Shown: positions 1-11,419 of the stretch, one piece after another
Layout of the letters: every line of letters starts with the position of its first letter
Position numbering within the stretch: position 1 is the stretch's first letter
Assembly: GCA_963575745.1 (NCBI GenBank)
Contig: CAUYUJ010006535.1
Coordinates: 32,501 to 93,919 of the forward strand
Origin: Prorocentrum cordatum
Lineage: Eukaryota; Sar; Dinophyceae; Prorocentrales; Prorocentraceae
Length of the DNA: 61,419 nucleotides
Direction of reading: 5' to 3'
Notes under the pieces: generated by a model
What the model was told of the DNA's origin: nothing
The model's input: only the letters and a program-made list of their open reading frames with translations
Database searches by the model: none
Translations under genes and position numbers: made by a program

Positions 1-7
1 CAACGAA

Positions 8-487
8 GTGGGCCCTCATATCATCCGTTTGCAACAAACTCTGGACACGCTGAGGCCGCTGGAGACAAATGCGGGGGCGAAGGAATCGAAGAGGGGACAC
101 AAGAAGGCCATCGCTTCCTTGGAAGTCGTGCGAAGGGGCATTCGAGAGGAACGTGAACCAGAGAAGTCCGGGAGCCAGCTAACTCAGATGGCTTTGACTA
201 GGCTGATGGAGGCACAGACCCAGTTAACAAAACAAAAGGAGAACGTGGACAAACAAGAGCAGGTGCTGGCGACCTTAGAGGTCAAACATGCATTGCTCAA
301 GGCAGACCTTGAGGCTGCCCGTGTCCACGAGACAGAATTGGAACTGCGTGTATACAATTTGACGCGCGAGCCCCGACCCCTACACGTTGCCGCCAGGACT
401 GGCCCACCCAGCGCACGAGCAGTAGCAGGGGGAGCTGGGCGAGGCCTTCAGCCACGTGACCCAGGGCAAGGGCAAGGGCCAGATTGA
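8..487 (+). pseudogene. LINE ORF1-like coiled-coil fragment
   Basis: An open stretch of 159 codons. About residues 25-115 are rich in Lys, Glu, Gln and Leu with heptad-like spacing (for example LTKQKENVDKQEQVLATLE), as expected for a coiled coil. The last 40 residues turn Pro/Arg/Gly rich and are probably out of frame. LINE ORF1 proteins usually bind the element RNA and multimerise through such coiled coils; that role is family knowledge, not visible here. The adjacent frame (456-839) continues with Glu/Ala/Gln-rich sequence, suggesting a frameshift near 450. It precedes the endonuclease, which is the normal order. Confidence 0.55.
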
Positions 488-839
488 TGCGGCCACCTTC
501 TTGCAGGGCATGCACGCCTTCGCCCAGCACTTGCAGCCCCACCTGTCGGAGGGGCTCCATGCGCAGATGAGTGTGTTTGCAGCTCAAGTTTGCACGGCAG
601 GTGGACTTGAGGAGGCCCAGCAAAGACATGAACGAGCAGATGAAGAATCGGCCGAGCGAGGTGCTGAGGCTCAACAAGAAGTTGAGGCCGCTGCAGCAGA
701 TGAACTCATGCCCCCCGCGCCGCTTGCAGGGCGCCGAGCAGCTACGGAGGTGGAGACTGGGGCTGCAGCCAGGCGCAGGCCCACTGAGTCAGGCGAGGCG
801 GCAGCGGGGGCAGAGCGGCGACCACGGTCGCGAGGGTAA

Positions 840-1640
840 CATTCAGTGTACAGCCACCACGGGCGGACTGCAGCTCCTCACGGTAAATGGCAAGTGTTGG
901 CCCACTGCAGTTTCGCTTATCAAGGAGTGCGAGGCTCATATAGTACTTGTTCAAGAACATAAAACTTCATGGTCAAGGCCTCGATGAGGCCGGGGAAAGT
1001 ATGCGCAAACTTGGACGGAGGATTGCCTGGGCACCGTGCTGCATAACACGGAGCTTGGGGCGTTCGGCGGGGGCTTGCATATTGGCGAGGGCGAATCTCG
1101 ACCTATGGCAGCAGTCAGGACGAGAAGCTCCGCTAGTGCCACACAGGCTTTCACCCGCTTTTTTTTCGCTCAAAGGTGCTGGGCGTTGTCTTTATTGTGG
1201 GCATTGGAAGGACGGGGAGGGTCTCAGCCAGACAAACCTACACATTGCCAGCGCCTCGGGAGAATACATCTTATTAACAATGCGCCATACATCGCAGGCG
1301 GAGGTTTCAAATTGGAACCAAACGCGTTGCAGGAGGGATTTGCACCGCATAAGCTCAAAGGGCAGTTGGTGGCGCCGACGCCGACGATAACATGCGTTGC
1401 ATCGAATACAGGTACCTGCGTTGAGTATGTTCTCGTTGGGAAAACCCCCTGCCCTGCGTAGTTTCCACAATAACAGAGATGGACGAGCATCTGTTCCCAC
1501 GTCGCCCAGCCCATTTAACGCTGAAGGAGGGTCTTGACAAGATCACAGTGAAAAGGCTTCGCCAAATATGCACGACTGCCCGTTGCCTTACCGATCGGAC
1601 CAGCTCCAGAGGCCCCTGACTACGACGACCTAGGAGAGCG
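840..1640 (+). pseudogene. LINE endonuclease (EEP family) remains
   Basis: Codons near 870-965 give VNGKCWPTAVSLIKECEAHI followed by VLVQEHK, which matches the N-terminal strand of endonuclease/exonuclease/phosphatase domains, where the Glu of QEH binds metal. A second frame from about 960 continues with GRRIAWAPC and SAGACILAR, then GEGLSQTNLHIAS, typical of the middle of these LINE endonucleases. Near 1460-1540 MDEHLFPRRPAHLTL resembles the domain end (usually S-D-H or P-H-R-P). The enzyme would nick target DNA to prime reverse transcription. At least two frameshifts break it. Confidence 0.7.
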
Positions 1641-1649
1641 CATGGATGC

Positions 1650-2430
1650 ACTCATGGAGACCCTGGAGGCGGATGGGGGGTTACCGACTCCCGACTGGCC
1701 TTGAGAAGGCCGCTCTTCAGATTGGTCTGGATGGTGTCTACGGGGAATGGCGTGAGCGCGCTTGGAAGGAACTTGAGGGTGCCCTGCAGTGCTTCCCAGA
1801 AGGGCTCCGAGGCGGCTCACAATACCAAACTGAAGATATACCTTTTGGGAGCCTGCTGCGCACTAGAAGGTCACCAACCAGGAGCCCCTTTTATCGAGCA
1901 ATCCATTGGTGAGCCCGTCGCGCCCATGAACTTTCTTCATGTGATCATAGCTGTAAGTACCTTTCTACCCAGAATAGTTCAGAGATTTGGTCAGTTCAAC
2001 ATATGCGTCTACGGTGTCTGAAGGGATACTAACTACCACTATCCTGGTGGGGGGGTCTCTCTGGCTCGGTCTCCTCCAGGCTGCCCTAGCACCGCTTCAC
2101 TGCGACGGTTTCATTTGGCGCGCGGCGCGGGTTGCAGCATATCTTTTCTCATTGCATCAGCTTGCCAATGTCAACGCAGGGGCCTGTCTACCCAGGGAGC
2201 GCAAAGATCGTGCCCAGAAGTGGGGGGACTGGTGCACGGAGGCGCTCTCGGGCGGGGCCAAGTGGGCCCACGCTTACACCATGGTGGCAGATTCGAGGCG
2301 CCAGGGCATTGTTGGCACAGATTGGGGCAGCAACACCTCATGCTTGACAGCTCAGATGAAGAAGGAGGAGATGCCATGGTCAAAAGCATGGGGGGGGGAG
2401 GAGGGACGCGATGCATTTCAGATTCTTGGC
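1650..2430 (+). pseudogene. Degenerate LINE linker between endonuclease and RT
   Basis: No domain can be named in this stretch. Short open runs in all frames are what remains of the linker that normally separates endonuclease and reverse transcriptase in this element type. At 2455-2470 the codons for APGVDG look like the K-A-P-G-x-D-G motif at the N-terminal edge of LINE reverse transcriptases, so the RT begins about here. Confidence 0.4.
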
Positions 2431-2439
2431 TGGCCTGAA

Positions 2440-3726
2440 GACACGGTCTTCCCGAAGGCCCCTGGCGTGGATGGCGTGGTTGCCCTGAGCAAGAGCTTTT
2501 AAAGGGCTACAACAGCTGCAGATGGTTTCCATCCTCGCCACTATCATTTGCGTTGTCGGCCTGCTGTGGGCCCGCTTGGTCAAGTGATGCGCCTGATGAC
2601 GGTGGCAGGAGCAGCCCCAACCTGGATGCGCACTCTCCAGATTGCGCTTTTCAGAAAGCCCGTCGTGGGTCGACGACCAAGTGGTTTTTTTTTCCAGCCG
2701 CTCATCAGGATGACTTCGAGGTGGCACCCCAGGGACTGCAAACATTGGGAGAAGCGTGCCCAGCACAGAGGTATATTCTCTCTGGCGCCGTCTAGGAGCC
2801 CTGCTGACATAGTACGGCGCCAGACCGCACGCGGAGATCTAGCTATAGGAGGCAAGAAACATGTGTTGTCGCTCCTGGGTGATCTGGGGCCATGTCATGA
2901 ACATGTACAACACCTCCAGCTAGTTCGCACGGCCATTGATTGGAAACGCCCACTCCACTCACTACGGTTTGCACTGCACACGCATGGGTGGAGGAGGATA
3001 TCATGCATGGATGGGATGGTTTCGAATCCGATTGAACTTGGGCAGGGAATCGTGGCGGGGAGCAGCGCAGCTACGTTTGATACTAGATGCTACTGTATCC
3101 CCACCGTGAACGCCTACCTAGAGCAAGGCTTTACGCCGTCACTGGCAGTGCACGTAGGCGACTTTGGATTGAACGACTATAATGGTTCTATTTCGAGCTG
3201 TGACACGAACATGGGCTTGGCCCTAGCGTTCTTGGTGGATAACCTCCCTAGCCTCGTCAACCTCACCTTCTCGCTCAAAAAGTTGTGTCCCACTGGAACC
3301 AGTTCAGCATTGGCGCGCGCGGCAATTGCTGGTCTCAAGCAATACGCAGGAGACGATCCTGCCATCATCAACTTGGGCGTGGACTTCAGCCCAGGGAAGC
3401 ATCGGAAGGCGGGGAAGGGAAAGCGAAAACGGAGAGAGAGATGGGTCAAGGGCAAACAACGATTGCAAAAGATCGCACCCCTCAAGAACCCTAAAAGATC
3501 CAGGGCCAAGGTGCGGTTATGCGGAGTGAAATTTGATACGACCGATGGGGAAGAGGTGGTAGGATGGTCACCAGCCGAGATCCGACGCCTTCGATCTCAG
3601 GCAGGATGCATCCTGGGCCTCACTGTGGAGCAGATCTCGAGCTTGTTTTTTCTTTGGGGCCAGACAAGGGTCCGCTGCGCCATGCGGGTGCTACGGCAAC
3701 CGGGTATGCCAAGGAGTTCTGGCTGA
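2440..3726 (+). pseudogene. LINE reverse transcriptase, catalytic motif damaged
   Basis: A 392-codon frame (2548-3726) carries the RT core. WMRTLQIALFRKPVVGRRPS fits the P-K-x-G-G-x-R-P-I region. DLGPCHEH near 2880-2905 stands at motif A. GIVAGSSAATF near 3045-3075 fits motif B. HVGDFGL at 3151-3171 stands at motif C, where active enzymes have two adjacent Asp (F/Y/V-x-D-D). Here the first Asp is Gly, so the polymerase should be inactive. A Lys/Arg-rich stretch (about 3395-3515) follows, common after RT in these elements. The next segment continues in another frame from about 3690. Confidence 0.8.
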
Positions 3727-4391
3727 CCACGCCGCTGGGGCATAGGCCAGGAGATTGCTTGACAGCAGGCGAGTTGGCCAGAAGAATACCCATCTGTCAG
3801 AACCACCTGGAGACGCACCCCAGAAGTTCTTGGGATTTCAGAGCTTGGGGGCCTGTGGGGGACATGATCCAGTGGATCATGAAAGCCAAATGGGGCGTCG
3901 TGGGCCCTGGACATGCTACGATGCGCGACGGGGGCCCCCTCATCCCAACGGCCACGCCTTACTGTCAAGTCGCCAAGTATTTCATGTGCGATCTTAGTAA
4001 GCAGCTCATCTCTGAACGAATGGCTAAATATCTAGGCGACAGCGACAATGTACGTGCTCAGGAGATCTTGGAGAGGGGGCTCTGGGTGGAACCGCCGAGA
4101 AGCTATTGGAGGTCCACTTCTAGCAAGAGTACGAAAATGAATCGCCGCTGCATTGAACAAGTTTCCACGCGCTCATATCTTACTGCGAGTACCTTACACA
4201 GATGGGGTTTTCAGGTATCACCGCTGTGCCCATTCTGCCGCCGTGACAAGAATTGTCGCATAGATTCAGTTTGGCATCGTCTCTATCAGTGTGAAGGTCT
4301 GCAAGAACGCAGATCGGAGTTCCTTTCGGCAGAGCTGGCCAGGCGCGGCCTCGAGGCTGGCGAGGACGACCCGCTCTTCAGCAACCTCTGA
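3690..4391 (+). pseudogene. LINE post-RT region with zinc ribbon
   Basis: This frame continues the RT protein after a frame change. LTASTLHRWGF is followed by CPFCRR and, 17-20 residues on, WHRLYQCEG (about 4170-4300). Two Cys then His/Cys is the pattern of the RT-associated zinc-binding domain that precedes RNase H in many LINEs. The zinc role comes from the family; here only the ligands are seen. The frame stops at 4391, and about 290 bases of scrambled frames separate it from RNase H. Confidence 0.65.
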
Positions 4392-4559
4392 CACCCCTTC
4401 CCAGCAGGCAAAATACCGTGCTCATGGGATGGGGAGGTTAAGTACGTGGACTCCAACGGGGACCTCTGCGGGAAAATCACCTTCACGAGACATGTTTACA
4501 TGCACACGGATTGCTCATGCATGGGGGCCACTCCTTGTTGCCAGGTCTGGGTGAGCAGT

Positions 4560-5162
4560 TATTGCTGCTAATGAGGAGGGGGATGCCATTCAGGCTGCCT
4601 TTGGGAACGCACCTGGTTTTCTCCCCAGAGTGCGGTATTTGGTGAAGCACATGCACTCCTCCAAGCACTTGAACATTTGTCCTGCGAAGCTAATGGTGAA
4701 GGTTTTGCGTGCACTATCCATGTGGATTGCAAGAGCCTCTTCAGCGGAGCTGAAAACAGTTTCACGGCGACATCAGGGTCGACTCCGCTGGCAGAGGTTT
4801 GGAGAGCCTTGTTTCAGAGATGCTATCCAGCATGGCGTCTACAAAAAGTGAAAGCACACATCACAGATGACACACTCACGGGCACATATCGTCGACATAA
4901 GAGAGGTAATGACAAACCTGACGAGCTTGCCCGAGATGGGGCCCATTCACATCCTGACGTCTTGGGCAACATATTCAGGTATGAATCGGATACCGCCGAA
5001 TTGAACCTGATTGCCATGCCTGCAGCACGCTTCCTGTCTGACCTTCCGCCGGCCAAGGAGTTGCTCGGAAAGCTTTCTAGGGACCCGGCCCCTCCAAAGC
5101 TGAGGCTTGTCTTCAGCGGACGCGCGGCGCACCGTGTAGGACCCAACCATGTGCAGTTGTGA
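4560..5162 (+). pseudogene. LINE RNase H domain remains
   Basis: The frame 4677-5162 has HVDCKSLF (4717-4740), which fits the RNase H strand with a catalytic Asp, and then KVKAHITDD and GNDKPDELARDGA (4845-4945), which fit the last helix with its catalytic Asp. The first catalytic Asp would lie upstream of 4677 in another frame (around 4560) and is not seen in frame. RNase H removes the RNA strand after first-strand synthesis. The frame runs to the end of the element and terminates inside the motif shared with other loci. Confidence 0.7.
5139..5161 (+). repeat. Shared GGACCCAACC motif, copy 1
   Basis: A 23-bp word starting GGACCCAACCATGTGC. Its exact reverse complement lies at 57382-57404, and a copy with three transitions lies at 24620-24642. 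All three sit next to ~90-bp satellite monomers. Confidence 0.75.
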
Positions 5163-5414
5163 ATACCGCAAATGTGAATACCATCTTCGCCCGCGCCCCC
5201 TATGTGGCCACGGCTTCCCGCCGGAGCCCGACACGTTCAGGAACGCGTTCGCGGCCATCTTTACGGGCGCCGACGACGACAAGGACGGCGCCCATCTGAC
5301 CGAGAAGCAGAAGCAGGAGAGGGCTTTGAGAGCCATGATGAGGAGGCGGCGCTGCACGTCGACAAGGCGGAGTACGACGCCCAGGCGCGGTCGTTGAAGC
5401 AGCACAACTAAGGG
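5162..5414. other. Transition from LINE to satellite
   Basis: Short open frames only. The wording (for example GTGGCCACGGCTTC) is GC-rich and unassigned; no gene is seen. Confidence 0.4.
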
Positions 5415-6660
5415 GCCGCGATCCTCGTGAGGGGTGTGCCGAAATTGCCCGAGGCCGCCATGCGAACCCTGCCACTGGCGCCTTCGGTGGAGCTCCCTAT
5501 GGAGCCACGATCCTCGCGAGGGGCGTGTCGAAATGGCTCGAGGCCGCCATGCGAACCCTGCCACTGGGACCTTCGGTGGAGCTCCCTATGGGGCCAATCC
5601 TCGTGAGGGGCGTGCCGAAATGGCCCGGGGCCGCCATGCGAACCCTGCCACTAGGGGCCTTCGGCGGAGCTCCCTATGGGGCCACGATCCTCGTGAGGGG
5701 TGTGCCGAAACGGCCCGAGGCCGCCGCGCGAACCCTGCCACTGGGGCCTTCGGTGGAGCTCCCTATGGGGCCACGATCCTCGTGAAGGTTGTGCCGAAAT
5801 GGCCCGAGGCCACCGTGCGAACCCTGCCACTGGGGCCTTCGGTGGAGCTCCCTATGGGGCCACGATCCTCGTGAGGGGTGTGCCGAAATTGCCCGAGGCC
5901 GCCATGCGAACCTTACCAGTGGGGGCCTTCGGTGGAGCTCCCTATGGGGCCACGATCCTCGTGAGGGGTGTGCCGGAACGGCCAGAGGCCGCCATGCGAA
6001 TCCTGCCACTGGCGCCTTCGGTGGAGCTCCCTATGGAGCCACGATCCTCGTGAGGGCCGTGCCGAAATGGCCCGAGGCCGCCATGCGAACCCTGCCACTG
6101 GGGGCCTCCAGCGGAGCTCCCTATGGAGCCGAGGCCGCCATGCGAATCTTACCACTGGGGGCCTTCGGTGGAGCTCCCTATGGGGCCACGATCCTCGTGA
6201 GGGGTGTGCCGAAATGGCCCGAGGCCGCCACGCGAACCCTGCCACTGGCGCCTGCTGTGAAACCCCTAATGTGGCCACGATCCTCGTGAGGGGTGTACCG
6301 AAATGGCCCGAGGCCGCCGTGCGAACCCAGCCGCTGGCGCCCTCGGTGGAGCACCCTATGGGGCCACGATCCTCGTGAGAGGTGTGCCGAAATGGCCCGA
6401 GGCCGCCATGCGAACCCTGCCACTGGGACCTTCGGTGGAGCTCCCTATGGGTCCACGATCCTCGTGAGGGGTGTGCCGAAATGGCCCGAGGCCGCCATGC
6501 GAACCCTGCCACTGGGGGCTCCGGTGGGGCTCCCTATGGGGAAACCATCCTCGTGAGGTCTGTGTGTGCTGAAATTGCCCGAGGCCGCCACGCGAACCCT
6601 GCCACTGGGGCCTTCGGTGGAGCTCCATGTGGGGCCACGAAGCGTTGTTCTGGGTGGGTG
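5415..6660 (+). repeat. ~90-bp satellite array, about 13 monomers
   Basis: A tandem array with a period of 89-90 bp. Each monomer runs GATCCTCGTGAGGGGTGTGC, then CGAAATGGCCCGAGG, then GCCATGCGAACCCTGCCACT, then CTTCGGTGGAGCTCCCTATG and GGGCCAC. One monomer near 6120-6135 is shortened. Because 89 is not a multiple of three, the array opens long frames in several phases on both strands; these are not genes. Related monomers occur at 24.7-25.5, 45.1-45.7, 46.2-46.7 and, reversed, 57.2-57.4 kb. Confidence 0.9.
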
Positions 6661-6800
6661 AAACGCAGGGAGGACGGAGGAGGAGGAGGAGGAGGAGGCG
6701 GGAGGGCGGGAAGGAGGAACGCGGGGCGCCGTCTCTTCAAAACGAGGACCCAACACCACAGGATGGTTGGGAAAAAATTCGCAGCGCCAGGGCCCGCTGC
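6661..6800 (+). repeat. Short GGA tract and GAGGACCCAAC element, copy 1
   Basis: A GGA/GGC-rich tract (6673-6716) is followed by CGCGGGGCGCC, then GAGGACCCAACACCACAG and GGTTGGGAAAA. The same order recurs at 26300-26410, also after a repeat-rich tract. Confidence 0.6.
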
Positions 6801-7450
6801 CTCGGACAGTCTCTCTCGCACGCGCCCTCTCTAGCACTGTAGCTGATGGGTGTGAGTTCCGGCTTTCGCTCCCGCGTGTCCCTCCTGAGAGGAGCGCCGG
6901 AGCCCTCTGACGCGGATCGGTTTTTCTCGCACGCGCTGGCTCTAGTTCTGTAGCTGGCGGATGTGGGCAGCCGGAGCGTGGATCATTTCAGGCATGCAAC
7001 ATGTTCCGGCCATTCGCTGCGCGGGAGGAAAAATCACACGGTATTAAGCGTGGCCGACACGATTTGCTGCCCGCTTTGTTGTTCTGGCCGGACCTCGGGG
7101 TCCACCTCACGGGCACGGTGAGGTTGCCATTGGTCTGCTGAGTGGGTCGGCGCCCTCTTGCTTGAAAAATATTTCGCTGAAGCTAACCACCTCGAGCCAC
7201 GCCAGGGCCCTCGGCCTCGGACCGCGCCGGGTCTAACAGTCGTGCAGATCCTTTTCAAAACGGGACTCTCCACCTAGCGCCGCGCACATTATTCTGCGAG
7301 TTCGCAACCTTTTCAAGGATGGGCGATGGGTCTTTTTCAAATTTTGACTCTCGCCATTGCGCCGCGCACATTCCGTTCAAAAGTTTGCATTCGTCCCACG
7401 CATGTAGATAGGCGTGCTTTCAAGCTTAGGCTTCGTTCAAGATATGACTC
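6800..7450. repeat. Two local tandem duplications
   Basis: CTCTCGCACGCGC with TGTAGCTG recurs about 120 bp apart (about 6812 and 6932). A second pair near 7250 and 7345 shares TTTTCAAA, GACTCTC and GCGCCGCGCACATT. No gene is seen. Confidence 0.5.
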
Positions 7451-9460
7451 CCTTGATATAACACCCAAGCACGTGTAACAGCGGAACCGACGGATGGCGG
7501 CTCTTGCTCAAAATGATGTTCCTGCGTGATATTTCATCCAAGCCCATGGCTCGAAATGTAAACACGTGACGCAATGACTTCATTTTTGACCCGGTTGCGG
7601 AACAACGTGGCGCGTGCGCATCAGGTTTGTTCGATTGTATTAGAGATGTTGTTGTTCTATGCCATGGGGACAATCCCTACGAGTGCGCCGTCCGCTCCAT
7701 GACAACAGTGTGCTGTCGAGCGGATCCACCCAAGCATTCACGGTAAGACTTGTCTGTCCTTGTTGAGTGCCCGCGTGCGGCCGATGGCCAGTGTCTTTGA
7801 ATCATGGTGAGATGTTGCAGAGGTGACTTTCTGCATCAGCGAACTTGGACCGTGGGGGTGCACGCCCAACGCCGTTGTCCGGTCTGCTGTTCACCTTCTC
7901 GTAGTGTTTCTCGTTAGCCCGGCCGGCCGGCCACTTTCGACCTCTGCCGATATGGTGCTTCACAGCCAAACAAATCTGCATCAGCGAGCTCAGCGGCATG
8001 GTCAATCGCCTGGATTTTGAGATCCAGGGTCGTTGAGTCCATGTGCTCTTCGTCGTCGGGGTTCAGGAGGGCAGGCCAAGGTGAAGGCGACAAGCCTGAC
8101 AATACAGGACACATTCAGAGGACACAAGAGGGGTGTGATGCCTAAGGACACAGGGGGCGAATCAGGCGGTAGGGAGAGAATGAGGAACAATAGGAACGTG
8201 AAAATGACGAGGAAGGGGATGGCGTAGTCCTGGAGCCGAGTTGAGAGAAGTGCACGGAACGACAGGACACTCGGAGCACCCCGCCGAAGAATTCCAAGAA
8301 TAAGATGAAGCACGTAAAGCGCATCACAAAAGTCGGGGACACCATCGGCACCAATTTATGCCGCGAGTGGGAAGGCCAAAGGGGATCCTCGTGTTACAAG
8401 CCATGGCGAGACCAGGTTGTTGACAATGCCGCTGACAACGTCTGCACGCGTTTGTGTCGAGGGGGGGCAGGAATTGTTGTGTGTCGCATCGCGTGCCAGC
8501 TGACGCTGATTTTCTTTGAAGTGTTGGCTTCAGGTCCAGGGCTCAGGGTTCGAGGTTTCGCGGGATGTGGGAAGTCTCGTCATCAAGTGGTACAACGTGC
8601 GTAATTCATTTTGCGCACATCATCGCCTCAGAGGTGAGATTGATGCACACGGCACGCCTTTGTACTTAGACATGTATGTTTTGAAGCGGTTCGCCGTTGA
8701 GCACATGTTCAGAAGTTTGAGAATGAAGCGAGCGAGGAGTTATTCAGCTGCTATCTGCAGGGTGTGTTCCGTGCTCCCAGGTGGAACGTATTGGGCCCAG
8801 GGACCGTCAAAAAGTTTCCCCGGATGGCAAATCATTGTGGTCGAGAGCTCCAAAGGCCAGCGATCCGAAAAAATGGAGCCGTCCGTCGGAGGTCTACGAG
8901 GGTAGGAGGAGGGCGATGGCGACAAGGATAAAAGCAGAAGGAGGAGGAGTGAGGAAGGGACCATCCATGCCAGCGTCACTCCACTGCCAGGCCCCTGAGG
9001 ACCCAGCCTCGGCCCCCAAGGCTTCGTCAGCCGGCCGACTCCGAGGCCGGCAAAGGGGTGGCGGAGCCCGCGTGTCGGGTTCTCTTGCTGGTTGGGCCGC
9101 TTGAGGCAAGGCCGCTTGGTTTGGGTCGAGATGTACCCTCGAGCTGATATGTTGTGGTCGTTCCTGAGACAGGCAGGGGATGGTGGCGGCTACCCCTTGT
9201 GACCTTGCTCTGGCCCCCGTCGCTGGAGTGAAGGGAGGCTGCTTCGAATGGACATGTGATCCTTTTAGTGAGCTGCGCGGGAGAATATCGAAGACAACTC
9301 GGGCGAATCAGCGCCGCCCCCTGCCCTTTGGAAGCGCTTGCGTGGTGAAGCGTGGAGCGAAAGTGCGGCCACGCTAGTGGAGTGCGCGTTCCCCCAGCCG
9401 ATGGGGAAACCGTTGTGGGAGAGCAGTGGGTGGGCCCTCTAGGATGGGCTGTCTAATGAC
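7450..9460. other. Unassigned DNA
   Basis: Only frames under 130 codons without recognisable domains. CTGCATCAGCGA occurs twice (about 7833 and 7976). A frame at 8305-8604 contains a non-repetitive run (DTIGTNLCREWEGQRGSS, then QVVDNAADNVCTRL) that could be eroded coding or transposon sequence; I cannot name it. Confidence 0.4.
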
Positions 9461-9469
9461 TATGTTCTA

Positions 9470-9990
9470 TCATTTGGGCCTTTCTTGGAGGACATGTTGG
9501 GCCTTCTTGGGGCCTCCTTGAGCCGTCTCAGGGCGTTGTTGTGCCGTCTGGTGCCTTCAGGGTCCCGCTGGGGGCCTACATGGGCCGTCTTGGAGCTCCT
9601 GTTGGGCGTCTTGGCGTTGCCTTGGAGGGCCCTTGAGCCGTCTTGAGGCTTTGTTGGGCCGTCTTGGAGCACTCTTGAGGGCCAACGACCGAAGCCCGAG
9701 ACGGCGAAGAAGCAGAAAGCTATCAAAAACCTGTTTTGGAAGTGATGTTGATCTGTTTGGGCCGTTGGTGACGCCATTGGGGGTGTGGGGTGGTTCCTCT
9801 TGGCGCTCTCCTCGAGCTGTTGTCATGTCAGTTGGACCCAGTTTGGGGCCTCTTGGAGCTCTCGTGGGTCACCTTGGAGCTCCCTTCGGCCGTCTCAGGC
9901 TGCTTTTGGGCCGTCTGGCGCATTCGGAATGAGTCTTGGGGACCTCTTGGGGCGCTGTGGGGCAGTCTTGGGGTTCTCGGGCCGTCTTGG
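9470..9990 (+). repeat. 11-bp minisatellite (CNTCTTGGGGC type), locus 1
   Basis: Degenerate tandem words of about 11 bp with a TCTTGG core, for example CCGTCTTGGAG and GCCTCTTGGAG. Because 11 is not a multiple of three, each frame yields rotating Leu/Gly/Trp/Ser-rich peptides. Other loci: 22.88-23.14, 27.40-27.51, 33.49-34.06, 41.75-42.01 and 47.04-47.69 kb. Confidence 0.75.
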
Positions 9991-10002
9991 GTCCCTCTTT
10001 TC

Positions 10003-10235
10003 CTCCTCCTCCTCCTCCTCCTCCTCCTCCTCCTCTTCCTCATTCTCCTCCTCCTTCGCCTCCTTCTCCTTCTCCTTCTCCTCTCATCCTCCTCCTCCTC
10101 CTCCTCCGCCTCCTCCTCCTCCTGCTCCTCTTGCCCATCCTCCTCCTCCTCCTCCTGCTCCTGCTCCTCCTCCTCCTCCTCCTCCTCATCATCATCATCA
10201 TCCTCCTCATCCTCCTCATCCTCCGACTACTGCTA
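10003..10235. repeat. (TCC)n microsatellite with TCA interruptions
   Basis: Nearly pure TCC units with some TTC and TCA. It passes directly into the CTA array. Confidence 0.95.
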
Positions 10236-11319
<1,084 letters not shown>

Positions 11320-11419
11320 NNNNNNNNNNNNNNNNNNNNNNNNNNNNNNNNNNNNNNNNNNNNNNNNNNNNNNNNNNNNNNNNNNNNNNNNNNNNNNNNN
11401 NNNNNNNNNNNNNNNNNNN
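11320..11419. other. Assembly gap (100 N)
   Basis: Exactly 100 N, the usual placeholder for a gap of unknown length. It falls where a CTA array could not be assembled, so distances across it are unreliable. Confidence 0.99.

Larger units (their letters stand above)
1..5162 (+). mobile_element. Decayed full-length LINE (non-LTR retrotransposon)
   Basis: The order of remains is that of a dinoflagellate LINE: a coiled-coil ORF1-like stretch, an apurinic-type endonuclease, a reverse transcriptase, a cysteine/histidine zinc ribbon and a C-terminal RNase H, all on the + strand. No continuous frame joins them. Frames change repeatedly (for example between about 1390 and 2550 and near 3690), so the copy is dead. 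The left end lies outside the window or at its edge. The right end is placed near the last RNase H codons, where a short motif shared with other loci starts. Element identity is inferred from domain order; the domains are described separately. Confidence 0.85.

Noticed and set aside
5415-6556. Overlapping frames giving repeated GAPYGATILVRGVPK-type peptides
   Set aside because: They arise from the 89-90-bp satellite in several phases; no evidence of translation.
8540-8565. GGGTTCGAGGTTTCG resembling a tRNA T-arm
   Set aside because: No acceptor stem or anticodon arm could be paired around it.
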